A DNA stretch of 47,251 nt, from the NCBI GenBank assembly GCA_017523325.1, contig JAFWWO010000016.1, positions 1-47,251 of the forward strand, given 5' to 3'. The position numbers and the translations under genes were made by a program. This document shows positions 40,622 to 47,251 of this stretch, one piece after another; positions within the stretch are counted from its first letter, which is position 1, and each line of letters starts with the position of its first letter. The notes beneath the pieces were generated by a model. That model was not told the origin of the DNA. It did no database searches and saw only the letters and a list, made by a program, of their open reading frames with translations. The DNA comes from Anaerotignum sp. GTDB lineage: Bacteria > Bacillota > Clostridia > Lachnospirales > Anaerotignaceae.

Positions 40622-41551
40622 TTATAAGTGCTTTGCTGTCTTGACTGCTCTCAGGACAGCTTGCTCTGTCACTTTTGCGGCCAGAATACCCACTACATCA
40701 ACCGGAGCAGTTGGAAGTTCCATTTCTCCGGTGGAGAGACAGAACAGGGTGTCGCCGTCCAAAGTAGTATGGATTGGGCGAATACAGCGGGCAAGGCCAT
40801 CGTGGGCCATACCGGCAACTTTTTTTGCCTGCGCTTTTGTCAGCTTTACATTGGTAGCAATGATGCCAATAGTGGTGTTTTTTCCATCGAAGCCAAGAGA
40901 TGAAGCCCCGGAAATGACGCCATCTTCCGTACTGATGAAGTTTCCGAAATCATCTTTTGTGCCGGCGATAATATTGCCGTTTTCATATACATCACCAAAA
41001 GCGTTTACTGCAATTAAAGCTGCCACGCAAATGCCATTTTCCGTCGTTTCAGACCAAGAGCCGATGCCACTGTTGGTGCAGTGTTCCATACCTCGTAGTT
41101 TTCCTACGGTAGCACCACAACCTGCACCATAATCGCCTTCCTTCAATATGGTATCGGAGGCGGCTTCACAAGCCTGTCTGCCCATGGCCTTATCGGGGCG
41201 GATAAAAGCATCACCATTTGCCAAATCAAAAAGAACAGCAGCAGGAACAATCGGTACTTTTGTGACACCTACGTCAAAACCGATGCCCTGCTCCTCTAAA
41301 AAATCCATGACACCGGAAGCGGACTCCAGCCCAAAGGCGGAACCGCCGGAGAGTACAACGGCATGTACCTTTTCCACAGAATTGATGGGATTTAAGAGGT
41401 CGGTTTCTCTTGTGCCGGGAGCCGCACCCCGTACGTCTACACCGCAAACAGCACCGTTTTCCGCCAAAACAACAGTCACTCCCGTTTTTGCGTCTCTATT
41501 TTCTGCTTGTCCTACCTTTAGCCCGCAAATATCCAAAATATTTCTTTTCAT
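40622..41551 (-). CDS. P1-family peptidase (DmpA/BapA-like N-terminal nucleophile aminopeptidase)
   Basis: A self-cleaving aminopeptidase/amidase of 309 residues. Family blocks include GLKVGQAENRDAKTGVTVVL, GVDVRGAAPGTRETDLL, VVLSGGSAFGLESASGVM, GYAG-type GYGAGCGATVGK (here DYGAGCGATVG) and the segment KNTTIGIIATN. In DmpA the equivalent position to this NTT region is where the precursor is cut to expose the Ser nucleophile. Here a Thr would take that role. GGAGGG precedes the ATG. Single gene. Confidence 0.92.
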   Translation of the reverse strand: MKRNILDICGLKVGQAENRDAKTGVTVVLAENGAVCGVDVRGAAPGTRETDLLNPINSVEKVHAVVLSGGSAFGLESASGVMDFLEEQGIGFDVGVTKVPIVPAAVLFDLANGDAFIRPDKAMGRQACEAASDTILKEGDYGAGCGATVGKLRGMEHCTNSGIGSWSETTENGICVAALIAVNAFGDVYENGNIIAGTKDDFGNFISTEDGVISGASSLGFDGKNTTIGIIATNVKLTKAQAKKVAGMAHDGLARCIRPIHTTLDGDTLFCLSTGEMELPTAPVDVVGILAAKVTEQAVLRAVKTAKHL

Positions 41552-41692
41552 AGTAACCCTCCGAAATATTCCCTTTTCTTTTCATATTACCTGTTTCCAA
41601 TTCTTTTGTAAATATGCAGTCAATCGGAAAGGCACTAAAAAAATTGTCCGTTGATAGTATAGGAGTAAGATTTTAATTTCGGGGGGAGAGGT

Positions 41693-42955
41693 ATGGGCTA
41701 TTATATCGTACAAGGCGGCAAAAAAATTGAAGGCGATTTTGCTGTCAGGGGAAGTAAAAATGCGGCATTACCGATTTTGGCGGCGTGTTTGTTAGCGGAA
41801 GATGAGGTGGTTCTGGAAAATTGCCCGCTGATACAAGATGTATTTCTGACCATAGAGATACTGCGGGAACTAGGCTGTACCGTCACCCTTTCGGAAGAAA
41901 GCAGAAGCCTTATCATAGACAGCAGGAACTTGTCGGAAACAACAATATGCAGTGAAACTGTGCAAAGAATGCGTTCTTCTATATTGTTTTTGGGTGCTCT
42001 TTTGGGGCGAGAGAAAAAGGCAGTATTGGGTCATCCCGGAGGGTGTTGCATCGGGAAAAGACCCATTGACCTTCATTTATGTGCCTTTGAGAAAATGGGA
42101 GTAGTGATACGAGAAAAAGATGGGATTTTAGATTGTGAAGTGCCGCATATTCTCGGATATCATTTGTATTTAGATTTTCCCAGTGTAGGGGCTACGGAAA
42201 ATATCCTGCTTTTGGCGGCAAAGGCAGAAGGGGTTACGGTTATTCATAATGCGGCAAGAGAGCCGGAGGTTGTGGCGTTGGCCCGGTTTTTACGTGCTTG
42301 TGGTGCAGAGATTTATGGAGAAGGCACATCGAATATTATGATTGAAGGTGTAACGCATCTGCATGGTGCCTATTTTTCCATTCCAGCAGATAGGATTGAA
42401 GGCGGTACGTTTCTTTGTGCCGCCGCATTGACAAAAGGAGAACTACGAACAAAAGGATTGGAACGGGAGCAGATGGAAGCAGTGCTTTCTGCGATGGAGC
42501 AGACAGGATGCCGTTTTTTATGGGAAAAGGGGGATACTCTTTGGATGAGGCCGCCGAAAATACTGCGTTCCGGGTTCTCTATTACCACAGGCCCTTTTCC
42601 TTATTTTCCCACGGATATGCAACCCCTGATGATGAGTCTCTTGACATTGGCAAATGGAACTTGTATGATGAGTGAAACGGTGTTTGAAGCCCGGTTTTCC
42701 CAAGCAGATGGTTTGTGCCGCATGGGTGCAGATATTTGTGTTTCCGGGCAGACGGCTACAATTCGCGGCGTAGAGAAACTCCATGGGGCTGAGGTTTATG
42801 GAAAGGATCTGCGGTGCGGTGCGGCATTGTTGGTGGCGGCACTGGCTGCGGAGGGAGAAAGCCGCATCCATGGCTCTGCATTTGTGGAACGAGGCTATGA
42901 AAAAATTGAGGACGCCTTTTCTCTTTTGGGCGGCAATGTTAGGCTGGAAGCGTAA
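41693..42955 (+). CDS. murA: UDP-N-acetylglucosamine 1-carboxyvinyltransferase (MurA)
   Basis: It transfers enolpyruvate from PEP to UDP-GlcNAc, the first committed step of peptidoglycan synthesis in the cytoplasm. The 420 residues show GSKNAALPILAA with the catalytic Lys, QRMRSSILFLG, PGGCCIGKRPIDLHL with the fosfomycin-target Cys, and FPTDMQPLMM with the catalytic Asp, then ETVFEARF. The Cys is present, so the enzyme is of the fosfomycin-sensitive type. GGGGGGAGAGG precedes the ATG. First gene of the division cluster. Confidence 0.96.
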   Translation: MGYYIVQGGKKIEGDFAVRGSKNAALPILAACLLAEDEVVLENCPLIQDVFLTIEILRELGCTVTLSEESRSLIIDSRNLSETTICSETVQRMRSSILFLGALLGREKKAVLGHPGGCCIGKRPIDLHLCAFEKMGVVIREKDGILDCEVPHILGYHLYLDFPSVGATENILLLAAKAEGVTVIHNAAREPEVVALARFLRACGAEIYGEGTSNIMIEGVTHLHGAYFSIPADRIEGGTFLCAAALTKGELRTKGLEREQMEAVLSAMEQTGCRFLWEKGDTLWMRPPKILRSGFSITTGPFPYFPTDMQPLMMSLLTLANGTCMMSETVFEARFSQADGLCRMGADICVSGQTATIRGVEKLHGAEVYGKDLRCGAALLVAALAAEGESRIHGSAFVERGYEKIEDAFSLLGGNVRLEA

Positions 42956-42966
42956 AGGAAGATATT

Positions 42967-43767
42967 ATGTTTCAGAAGAAAAAACGGAAGAAAAAGAAAC
43001 GGACGGATGTGAATTTGATGAAGGAGTTGGAGTATTATCGAGCCAAATCAATCAAAGTTACAAGCCGTCAAAAATATGCCATTGCGGGGATACTGGTGCT
43101 GCTTGTAATTGGCGGTGTATTGTTTTCTCCGCTTTTTGCGGTCAAAAATATACGCAACGAAGGGGCGGTGCATTTCACGACTTCCCAGCTTTGCGAAAAA
43201 ATTGGTCTTTCGCCGGGGGATAATACAATATTTTTTGGGAAAGGCAGAGCGGCAAGGCTGCTGGAAAAAGAACCCTATATTGAAAAAGCGAAGGTTTCTG
43301 CCAAGTTGCCGGATACGATGATTATTACCGTAACAGAACGAAAGGTAAGAGGATATGTGCCCTATATGGGTTCTTACCTTTACATAGATGATGTGGGACG
43401 GGTGCTGGATGTGCAGGATGCCTATTATGAAGCCCTGCCTTTGGTAAAAGGGCTTTCTTTTGGCAACTTCAAAAAAGGAGAGGTCATTCCTGCGGAAAAC
43501 CCCGAAGCCTTAGATGTCATGCTGCAAATTTCTCAAGTCATGGAAAAATATGAACTGCTTGATTTGGTAGTGGAAATTGATGTTTCCAATCCAGATGATA
43601 TTTATGCAGATGTCAATCAGGTACAAATTCATTTGGGGGATATGGAAAACAGTGAGCAAAAAATTAAAATTATGGCGGAAATTATGAAAAAAATACCGGA
43701 GGAAGACAGAGGAACGCTGGACTTAAGCGATTTGAATAAGCCGATTGCATTCCGATATCTGATGTGA
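42967..43767 (+). CDS. divIB: Cell division protein FtsQ/DivIB
   Basis: A bitopic membrane protein of the divisome that stabilises the FtsL-FtsB complex. The 266 residues have a very basic cytoplasmic head (KKKRKKKKR), a membrane helix at about 38-58, a POTRA domain (FAVKNIRNEGAVHFTTSQ to about 130) and a beta domain to about 250. The typical DivIB elements SAKLPDTMIITVTERK and YIDDVGRVLD are present. The spacing to murA is 11 nt, so one transcript is likely. The DUF881 gene follows after 22 nt. Confidence 0.92.
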   Translation: MFQKKKRKKKKRTDVNLMKELEYYRAKSIKVTSRQKYAIAGILVLLVIGGVLFSPLFAVKNIRNEGAVHFTTSQLCEKIGLSPGDNTIFFGKGRAARLLEKEPYIEKAKVSAKLPDTMIITVTERKVRGYVPYMGSYLYIDDVGRVLDVQDAYYEALPLVKGLSFGNFKKGEVIPAENPEALDVMLQISQVMEKYELLDLVVEIDVSNPDDIYADVNQVQIHLGDMENSEQKIKIMAEIMKKIPEEDRGTLDLSDLNKPIAFRYLM

Positions 43768-43789
43768 TTTTGGGAAAAGAGGAGACGGA

Positions 43790-44494
43790 ATGAAAAAACA
43801 TCACTATTCCATTGCATTGACGATGATTTGCTTGCTTTTGGGCATTATTATCGGCGTGCAGTACAATACTGTAAAAAAGCAGAGGATTTCAACAGAAAAC
43901 CAACGTCTTTCCGAATTGACGCTGGCATTGAAGCAGGCTCAGGAGGAACGGGACGCCCTAAAACAAAAAAACGAAACATTGGAAAGCACCATAAAAGAGT
44001 ATCAGGAAGGTACCTATCATTCCAGCGATCAGGAGTTGGAACAGCTGCGAAGCTTTGCCGGATTGACGGTTGTAACAGGCAGCGGTGTCTGCGTGACGTT
44101 AAATGATAGCAGCACCAATAACGGCGGTGACAGAAATGCCTATCTTGTCCATGCGGAAGACTTGCTGTCTGTGGTAAACGAACTGAATGCCGCAGGTGCA
44201 GAGGCTGTTTCCATTAATGGTCAGAGATATGTAGGCAAGAGTGCAATTAGCTGTGCCGGCTCTATTGTTATGGTAAATGGCATGCGGGTAGCGGCACCTT
44301 TTGAAATTCTTGCCGTAGGTGATGCAGATGTATTACAGTCGGCATTAAAGTTTCCCGGTGGCGTGGTGGACAGCCTTTCGCCTTGGGGGATTGAAATTAC
44401 CATACATAAGGAAACGGCGGTGACAGTGCCGGCCTATACGCAAACGGCATTATTCAAGGATTTGGCAATAAATATAGCAGAAGAGGAGGAATAA
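43790..44494 (+). CDS. DUF881 family membrane-anchored coiled-coil protein
   Basis: The 234 residues start with a membrane helix (about 7-26), then a coiled coil (about 35-75, rich in Glu/Lys/Gln), then a compact DUF881 domain with GLTVVTGSGVCVTLND, DLLSVVNELNAAGAEAVSING and the final ALFKDLAIN. DUF881 proteins sit in division gene clusters next to divIB and sbp in many Gram-positives. The family has no proven function. GAGGAGACGG precedes the ATG. Part of the murA operon. Confidence 0.9.
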   Translation: MKKHHYSIALTMICLLLGIIIGVQYNTVKKQRISTENQRLSELTLALKQAQEERDALKQKNETLESTIKEYQEGTYHSSDQELEQLRSFAGLTVVTGSGVCVTLNDSSTNNGGDRNAYLVHAEDLLSVVNELNAAGAEAVSINGQRYVGKSAISCAGSIVMVNGMRVAAPFEILAVGDADVLQSALKFPGGVVDSLSPWGIEITIHKETAVTVPAYTQTALFKDLAINIAEEEE

Positions 44495-44497
44495 GGT

Positions 44498-44830
44498 ATG
44501 TGGCTTGCAATCATCGGGCTTATATTGGGTATCGGTATGGGCATTGGCAGTGCCATCGTATTTCCGCCGGGTTATTCTGCTTATGTGGCAATCGGAATAT
44601 TGGCGTGTCTGGATTCTGTTTTAGGCGGTATATGTGCAAATATGCGGGATGAATTTGAATGGAAGATATTTGTGACCGGATTTTTTTGGAATGCAGTGCT
44701 GGCAATGGTACTAATTTGGCTGGGAAATCAACTGAGTATTGATTTATCCATTGCAGCTGTTGTAGTTTACGGCTCCAGAATGTTCCATAATTTCAGCCAA
44801 ATACGCAGGATTCTCTTGCATAGAGGTTAA
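44498..44830 (+). CDS. sbp: Small basic protein Sbp (DUF1290)
   Basis: A 110-residue membrane protein with three helices: about 1-22, 27-46 and 58-78. The DUF1290 motif GYSAYVAIGILACLDSVLGGI and the C-terminal YGSRMFHNFSQIRRI are present. It is linked to cell division by context in Firmicutes. No activity is known. It lies 3 nt after the DUF881 stop, with GAGGAGGAA before it. The 228 nt to ftsZ are AT-rich, with no gene. Confidence 0.9.
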   Translation: MWLAIIGLILGIGMGIGSAIVFPPGYSAYVAIGILACLDSVLGGICANMRDEFEWKIFVTGFFWNAVLAMVLIWLGNQLSIDLSIAAVVVYGSRMFHNFSQIRRILLHRG

Positions 44831-45009
44831 ATGATAGAGTAAGCATGTCATAGAATAGGAATATATGAAAAAAATCTGAAAATTTCATATATTTTAGTTG
44901 ATTAAAATGCTAAAAACGATTATGATAGTAAAGGATTGGAAAATGACGAAAAAATGAAAAAAATCAGGAAAAGATTTTTTTTACTATGGTAATCATGTGT
45001 TTTTTCGTG

Positions 45010-45015
45010 TATAAT
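45010..45015 (+). promoter_or_regulatory. Candidate -10 of an ftsZ promoter
   Basis: A perfect TATAAT lies 44 nt upstream of the start. The -35 (TGGTAA about 17 nt before) is weak, so ftsZ may be expressed both from here and by read-through. Confidence 0.45.
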
Positions 45016-45058
45016 ATAAGCTGATCAATTTTGGAATGAATAATAGGAGGGGATTTTT

Positions 45059-46183
45059 TTGCTGGAATTTGATATCCCAATGAGCAATATGGCACAAATA
45101 AAAGTAATCGGTGTTGGCGGCGGCGGGAATAACGCTGTTGATCGAATGATTGAGGACGGTTTGGACGGTGTGGAATTTATTTCTATCAATACAGACGGAC
45201 AAGCTCTGACTAAATCTAAATCTGCTACAAAAATTCAAATTGGCGAAAAATTAACAAAAGGTCTTGGTACCGGCGGAAATCCCGTGATTGGCGAACAGTC
45301 TGTAGATGAAACCCAAGATGAAATTGCGCAGGCTTTGCGTGGTTCCGATATGGTGTTTATCACAGCCGGCATGGGCGGTGGCACAGGTACAGGTGCGGCT
45401 CCTAAAATTGCAGCAATTTCCAAGGAGTTGGGCATTTTAACAGTAGGCGTTGTGACAAAACCCTTTAATTTTGAAGGTAAGAAAAGAATGAGTAATGCGG
45501 AAAAAGGCATTGCAGAACTGAAAAAAAATGTGGATACTTTGGTTATCATTCCCAACCAGAGATTGTTGAGCATTATTGATAAAAAGACGACTTTGACAGA
45601 AGCCTTCCGTAAAGCAGATGAAATTTTGCGTCAAGGCGTGCAAGGCATTGCGGATTTAATTTCCAAACCCGGTGTCATCAATTTGGACTTTGCCGATGTT
45701 CGTACAGTTATGGCCAATAAAGGTGTAGCACATATGGGTATCGGTCATGCCAGTGGTGAAAATAAAGCAGAAGTGGCTGCCAAAATGGCAATCCAGAGCC
45801 CGCTTTTGGAAACTACAATTGAAGGTGCTAAGAGTGTATTGATTAACTTTAGCGGCGATATGAATCTGGGCTTGATGGAAACAGAAGAAGCAGCGGATTT
45901 GATTAGAGAATCCATTGATCCCGAAGCAGAAATCATTTTTGGTACCACGATCAATGAAGATCTGGAGGATCAGGTTGTTGTAACTGTTATTGCTACCGGA
46001 CTGGAAGGAGAAATGCCCGTTCAGGAGCAGCGCAGAGTACGACCTGATGCTACAAGAACAGAGGATGTTGTCAAACAGGCAGAAGATGGAGAAGAAACTC
46101 GCCCCACAAGAAGATTCACAGAATTGGATGATTTTGAATCTGAAATCAAAATTCCCGATTTTCTGACAAGAAAGAAATTTTAA
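45059..46183 (+). CDS. ftsZ: Cell division protein FtsZ
   Basis: The tubulin-like GTPase that forms the Z ring. The 374 residues include [20 protein letters not shown], the GTP-binding signature [23 protein letters not shown] (T7 loop), an unordered linker and a C-terminal [10 protein letters not shown] that binds SepF or FtsA. The start is TTG at 45059, with AGGAGGGG at about 45045-45052. The protein then starts [20 protein letters not shown]. ftsA is absent from its usual place upstream. Confidence 0.97.
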   Translation: MLEFDIPMSNMAQIKVIGVGGGGNNAVDRMIEDGLDGVEFISINTDGQALTKSKSATKIQIGEKLTKGLGTGGNPVIGEQSVDETQDEIAQALRGSDMVFITAGMGGGTGTGAAPKIAAISKELGILTVGVVTKPFNFEGKKRMSNAEKGIAELKKNVDTLVIIPNQRLLSIIDKKTTLTEAFRKADEILRQGVQGIADLISKPGVINLDFADVRTVMANKGVAHMGIGHASGENKAEVAAKMAIQSPLLETTIEGAKSVLINFSGDMNLGLMETEEAADLIRESIDPEAEIIFGTTINEDLEDQVVVTVIATGLEGEMPVQEQRRVRPDATRTEDVVKQAEDGEETRPTRRFTELDDFESEIKIPDFLTRKKF

Positions 46184-46195
46184 GCAGTCATACAT

Positions 46196-46227
46196 AAGCG
46201 ATTTCAATGAATTTTGAAATCGCTTTT
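46196..46227 (+). terminator. ftsZ terminator
   Basis: AAGCGATTTCAA with its complement TTTGAAATCGCTT, followed by Ts. Confidence 0.9.
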
Positions 46228-46337
46228 TGTATGTATAAAAAATCTCTGATTTCCAATATTTGCATTATTTTTTTTCGTGAAATTCAACAAAAAGAACAAA
46301 AATAATGCACAAAAAGTGCGATTTTTGCCGAAAACTC

Positions 46338-46366
46338 TTGAAACTATTCGGTATTAGGCGTAATAT
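46338..46366 (+). promoter_or_regulatory. Sigma-A promoter of the YegP-like gene
   Basis: TTGAAA (46338-46343), 17 nt, TAATAT (46361-46366). A GCGTAA / TTACGC inverted repeat (about 46358-46386) overlaps the start region and might be an operator. Confidence 0.65.
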
Positions 46367-46414
46367 AAAATTGTAAAAAATTTACGCTGATGGACAAGAA
46401 TAGGAGGAAAAGCT

Positions 46415-46783
46415 ATGGGGAAATTTGTGATTCGCAAAACAAACACAGGTATTAAATTCGACTTGAAAGCGACCAATGGCGAAGTGATTGCAACTTCCGA
46501 AGTTTATAAAACAGAAGCTTCCTGCCGAAAAGGGATTGCCAGCGTGCAGAAAAATGCACCTGTGGCAGCTGTGGAAAATCAGACGGTAAAAGATTTTGCA
46601 AAAGAAAAACACCCTAAATTTGAAGTTTATACAGATAAAGCAGGGGAATACAGGTTCCGCTTAAAGGCTACAAATGGGCAGATTATTGCTGTGGGCGAAG
46701 GATATAAGGCATTGGCGAGCTGTCTGAAAGGTATTGAATCTGTGAGAAAAAATGCAAGCAATTCTAAAATTGCAGCAAAATAA
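46415..46783 (+). CDS. YegP-family protein with two DUF1508 repeats
   Basis: The 122 residues hold two copies of the ~50-residue DUF1508 unit: KFVIRKTNTGIKFDLKATNGEVIATSEVYKTEASCRKGIASVQKNA in shortened form, and KFEVYTDKAGEYRFRLKATNGQ with IESVRKNA at the end. DUF1508 proteins are common, small and of unknown function. AGGAGGAAAAG lies before the ATG. Single gene with its own promoter and terminator. Confidence 0.9.
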   Translation: MGKFVIRKTNTGIKFDLKATNGEVIATSEVYKTEASCRKGIASVQKNAPVAAVENQTVKDFAKEKHPKFEVYTDKAGEYRFRLKATNGQIIAVGEGYKALASCLKGIESVRKNASNSKIAAK

Positions 46784-46820
46784 GGAAAAGGTTTTGTTTG
46801 ATTTTTAAGTAGAAATACCG

Positions 46821-46851
46821 GAGGGCTCCGTTCCAAAGGAGCTCTCTTTTT
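46821..46851 (+). terminator. Terminator of the YegP-like gene
   Basis: GAGGGCTCC / GGAGCTCTC stem (one G-U) followed by Ts. Confidence 0.85.
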
Positions 46852-46895
46852 GTATAAAGAAACCACGCATTTATGCGTGGTTTCTTTATACAAAA
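46848..46895. repeat. 23-bp perfect palindrome with a two-base centre
   Basis: The arms 46848-46870 and 46873-46895 are exact complements around TT. It begins on the T-run of the preceding terminator and may end transcription of the minus-strand DegV gene. It is longer than usual terminator stems. Confidence 0.85.
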
Positions 46896-46963
46896 GCAAA
46901 GCCAAAGGGCCTGCTATTTATCTCATTGTTTACATGGGCGGAAACTCGAGAATATTTTAGATA

Positions 46964-47251
46964 TTAGAGATATTCATATTTTTTGATATAGCAAATACCA
47001 TTAGGCGTAGGTCCGGCATGGGTACCAATGGTAACACCTACGGTCCAGAGGTTTTCCATCACATCAAAGCCTTCTTCCCGCAGAGTATTTGCCAATTCTG
47101 CTGCCGCTGCTTGACGATCTTTTTCTCCATGAATCAATACCACACGATATTGTTCTTTTTGGGAACCGATTTCAGTACGAGTCATATCCATAATTGTATG
47201 CAGGGCTTTTTTATGCCCGCGGACCTTACTTTCAGGGAAGAGCTCACCGTC
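46964..47251 (-). CDS. C-terminal part of a DegV-family fatty-acid-binding protein (partial)
   Basis: The frame runs in from the right edge and stops at 46964. The visible 95 residues begin DGELFPESKVRGHKKALHTI and continue with YRVVLIHGEKD, ending GVTIGTHAGPTPNGICYIKK. KVRGHKKAL and the THAGP block are the DegV signatures for the C-terminal domain. DegV proteins bind fatty acids for the FakA/FakB system. The N-terminus lies outside this window. Confidence 0.9.
   Translation of the reverse strand, partial: DGELFPESKVRGHKKALHTIMDMTRTEIGSQKEQYRVVLIHGEKDRQAAAAELANTLREEGFDVMENLWTVGVTIGTHAGPTPNGICYIKKYEYL

Noticed and set aside
1..47251. tRNA, rRNA, prophage, insertion sequence or integrase genes
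   Set aside because: No T-loop motifs with cloverleaf partners, no transposase or integrase motifs and no conserved rRNA segments were found.

Overview
The window is chromosomal DNA from an anaerobic, endospore-forming Clostridia bacterium, most likely in the Lachnospirales. The evidence is the spore genes (gpr and a five-gene spoVA operon), a rubredoxin, the Lachnospiraceae-type NAD-dependent ligase, an HrcA/CIRCE heat-shock control site, Gram-positive cell-division genes and moderate GC. There are no rRNA, tRNA, CRISPR, prophage or insertion-sequence genes. Genes lie in short operons separated by clear hairpin-plus-U-run terminators. TTG start codons are frequent: rpsT, spoVAC, ftsZ, the SpoVK-like ATPase, a lipoprotein and one small protein.

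Layout. 1-5.2 kb: the tail of a probable S-layer-homology protein, gpr (minus), rpsT, a Cys-rich redox-type protein, the nucleoside-salvage pair pdp-deoB and rubredoxin. 5.2-10.9 kb: a leader region with two strong promoters and an internal terminator, then a five-gene Dlt-like operon: adenylation enzyme, GNAT protein, carrier protein, AlgI/DltB-type MBOAT and SGNH protein. It probably activates an amino acid (D-alanine is my best guess) and exports it as an ester onto an envelope polymer. 11-14.8 kb: a DEAD-box helicase (minus), an unusual palindromic tandem-repeat island, uppP and an MgtC-like gene. 14.9-18.5 kb: spoVAA-AB-AC-AD-AE behind a good sigma-G-type promoter, then an HD-domain gene. 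18.6-26.4 kb: an AroE-AroK fusion (minus), a secreted GHL10 glycosidase-like protein, a SpoVK/CbbX-like AAA+ ATPase, and clpB under a CIRCE operator but interrupted by a one-base frameshift. A pair of tandem paralogous ~58-residue proteins follows (minus).

26.5-34.2 kb: pepD, an AI-2E-family transporter, an RseC-like protein, a radical-SAM/cupin pair (minus), a lipoprotein, a zinc-ribbon protein, a very Cys-rich protein with a sigma-K-like promoter (minus) and a PHP phosphoesterase. 34.2-39 kb: yerC-pcrA-ligA, a DNA-repair/replication cluster. 39-41.6 kb: a small membrane protein with a decayed duplicate behind it, a LysR regulator and a P1-family peptidase. 41.7-46.2 kb: murA-divIB-DUF881-sbp-ftsZ, the cell-wall and division cluster, without ftsA. 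46.4 kb to the end: a YegP-like protein and the end of a DegV-family gene that runs off the window.

The points most worth following are the Dlt-like operon and its leader RNA, the clpB frameshift, the 75-bp palindromic repeat array, the tandem small paralogs and the Cys-rich candidate spore-coat gene. All family names come from motif recognition, not from database searches.
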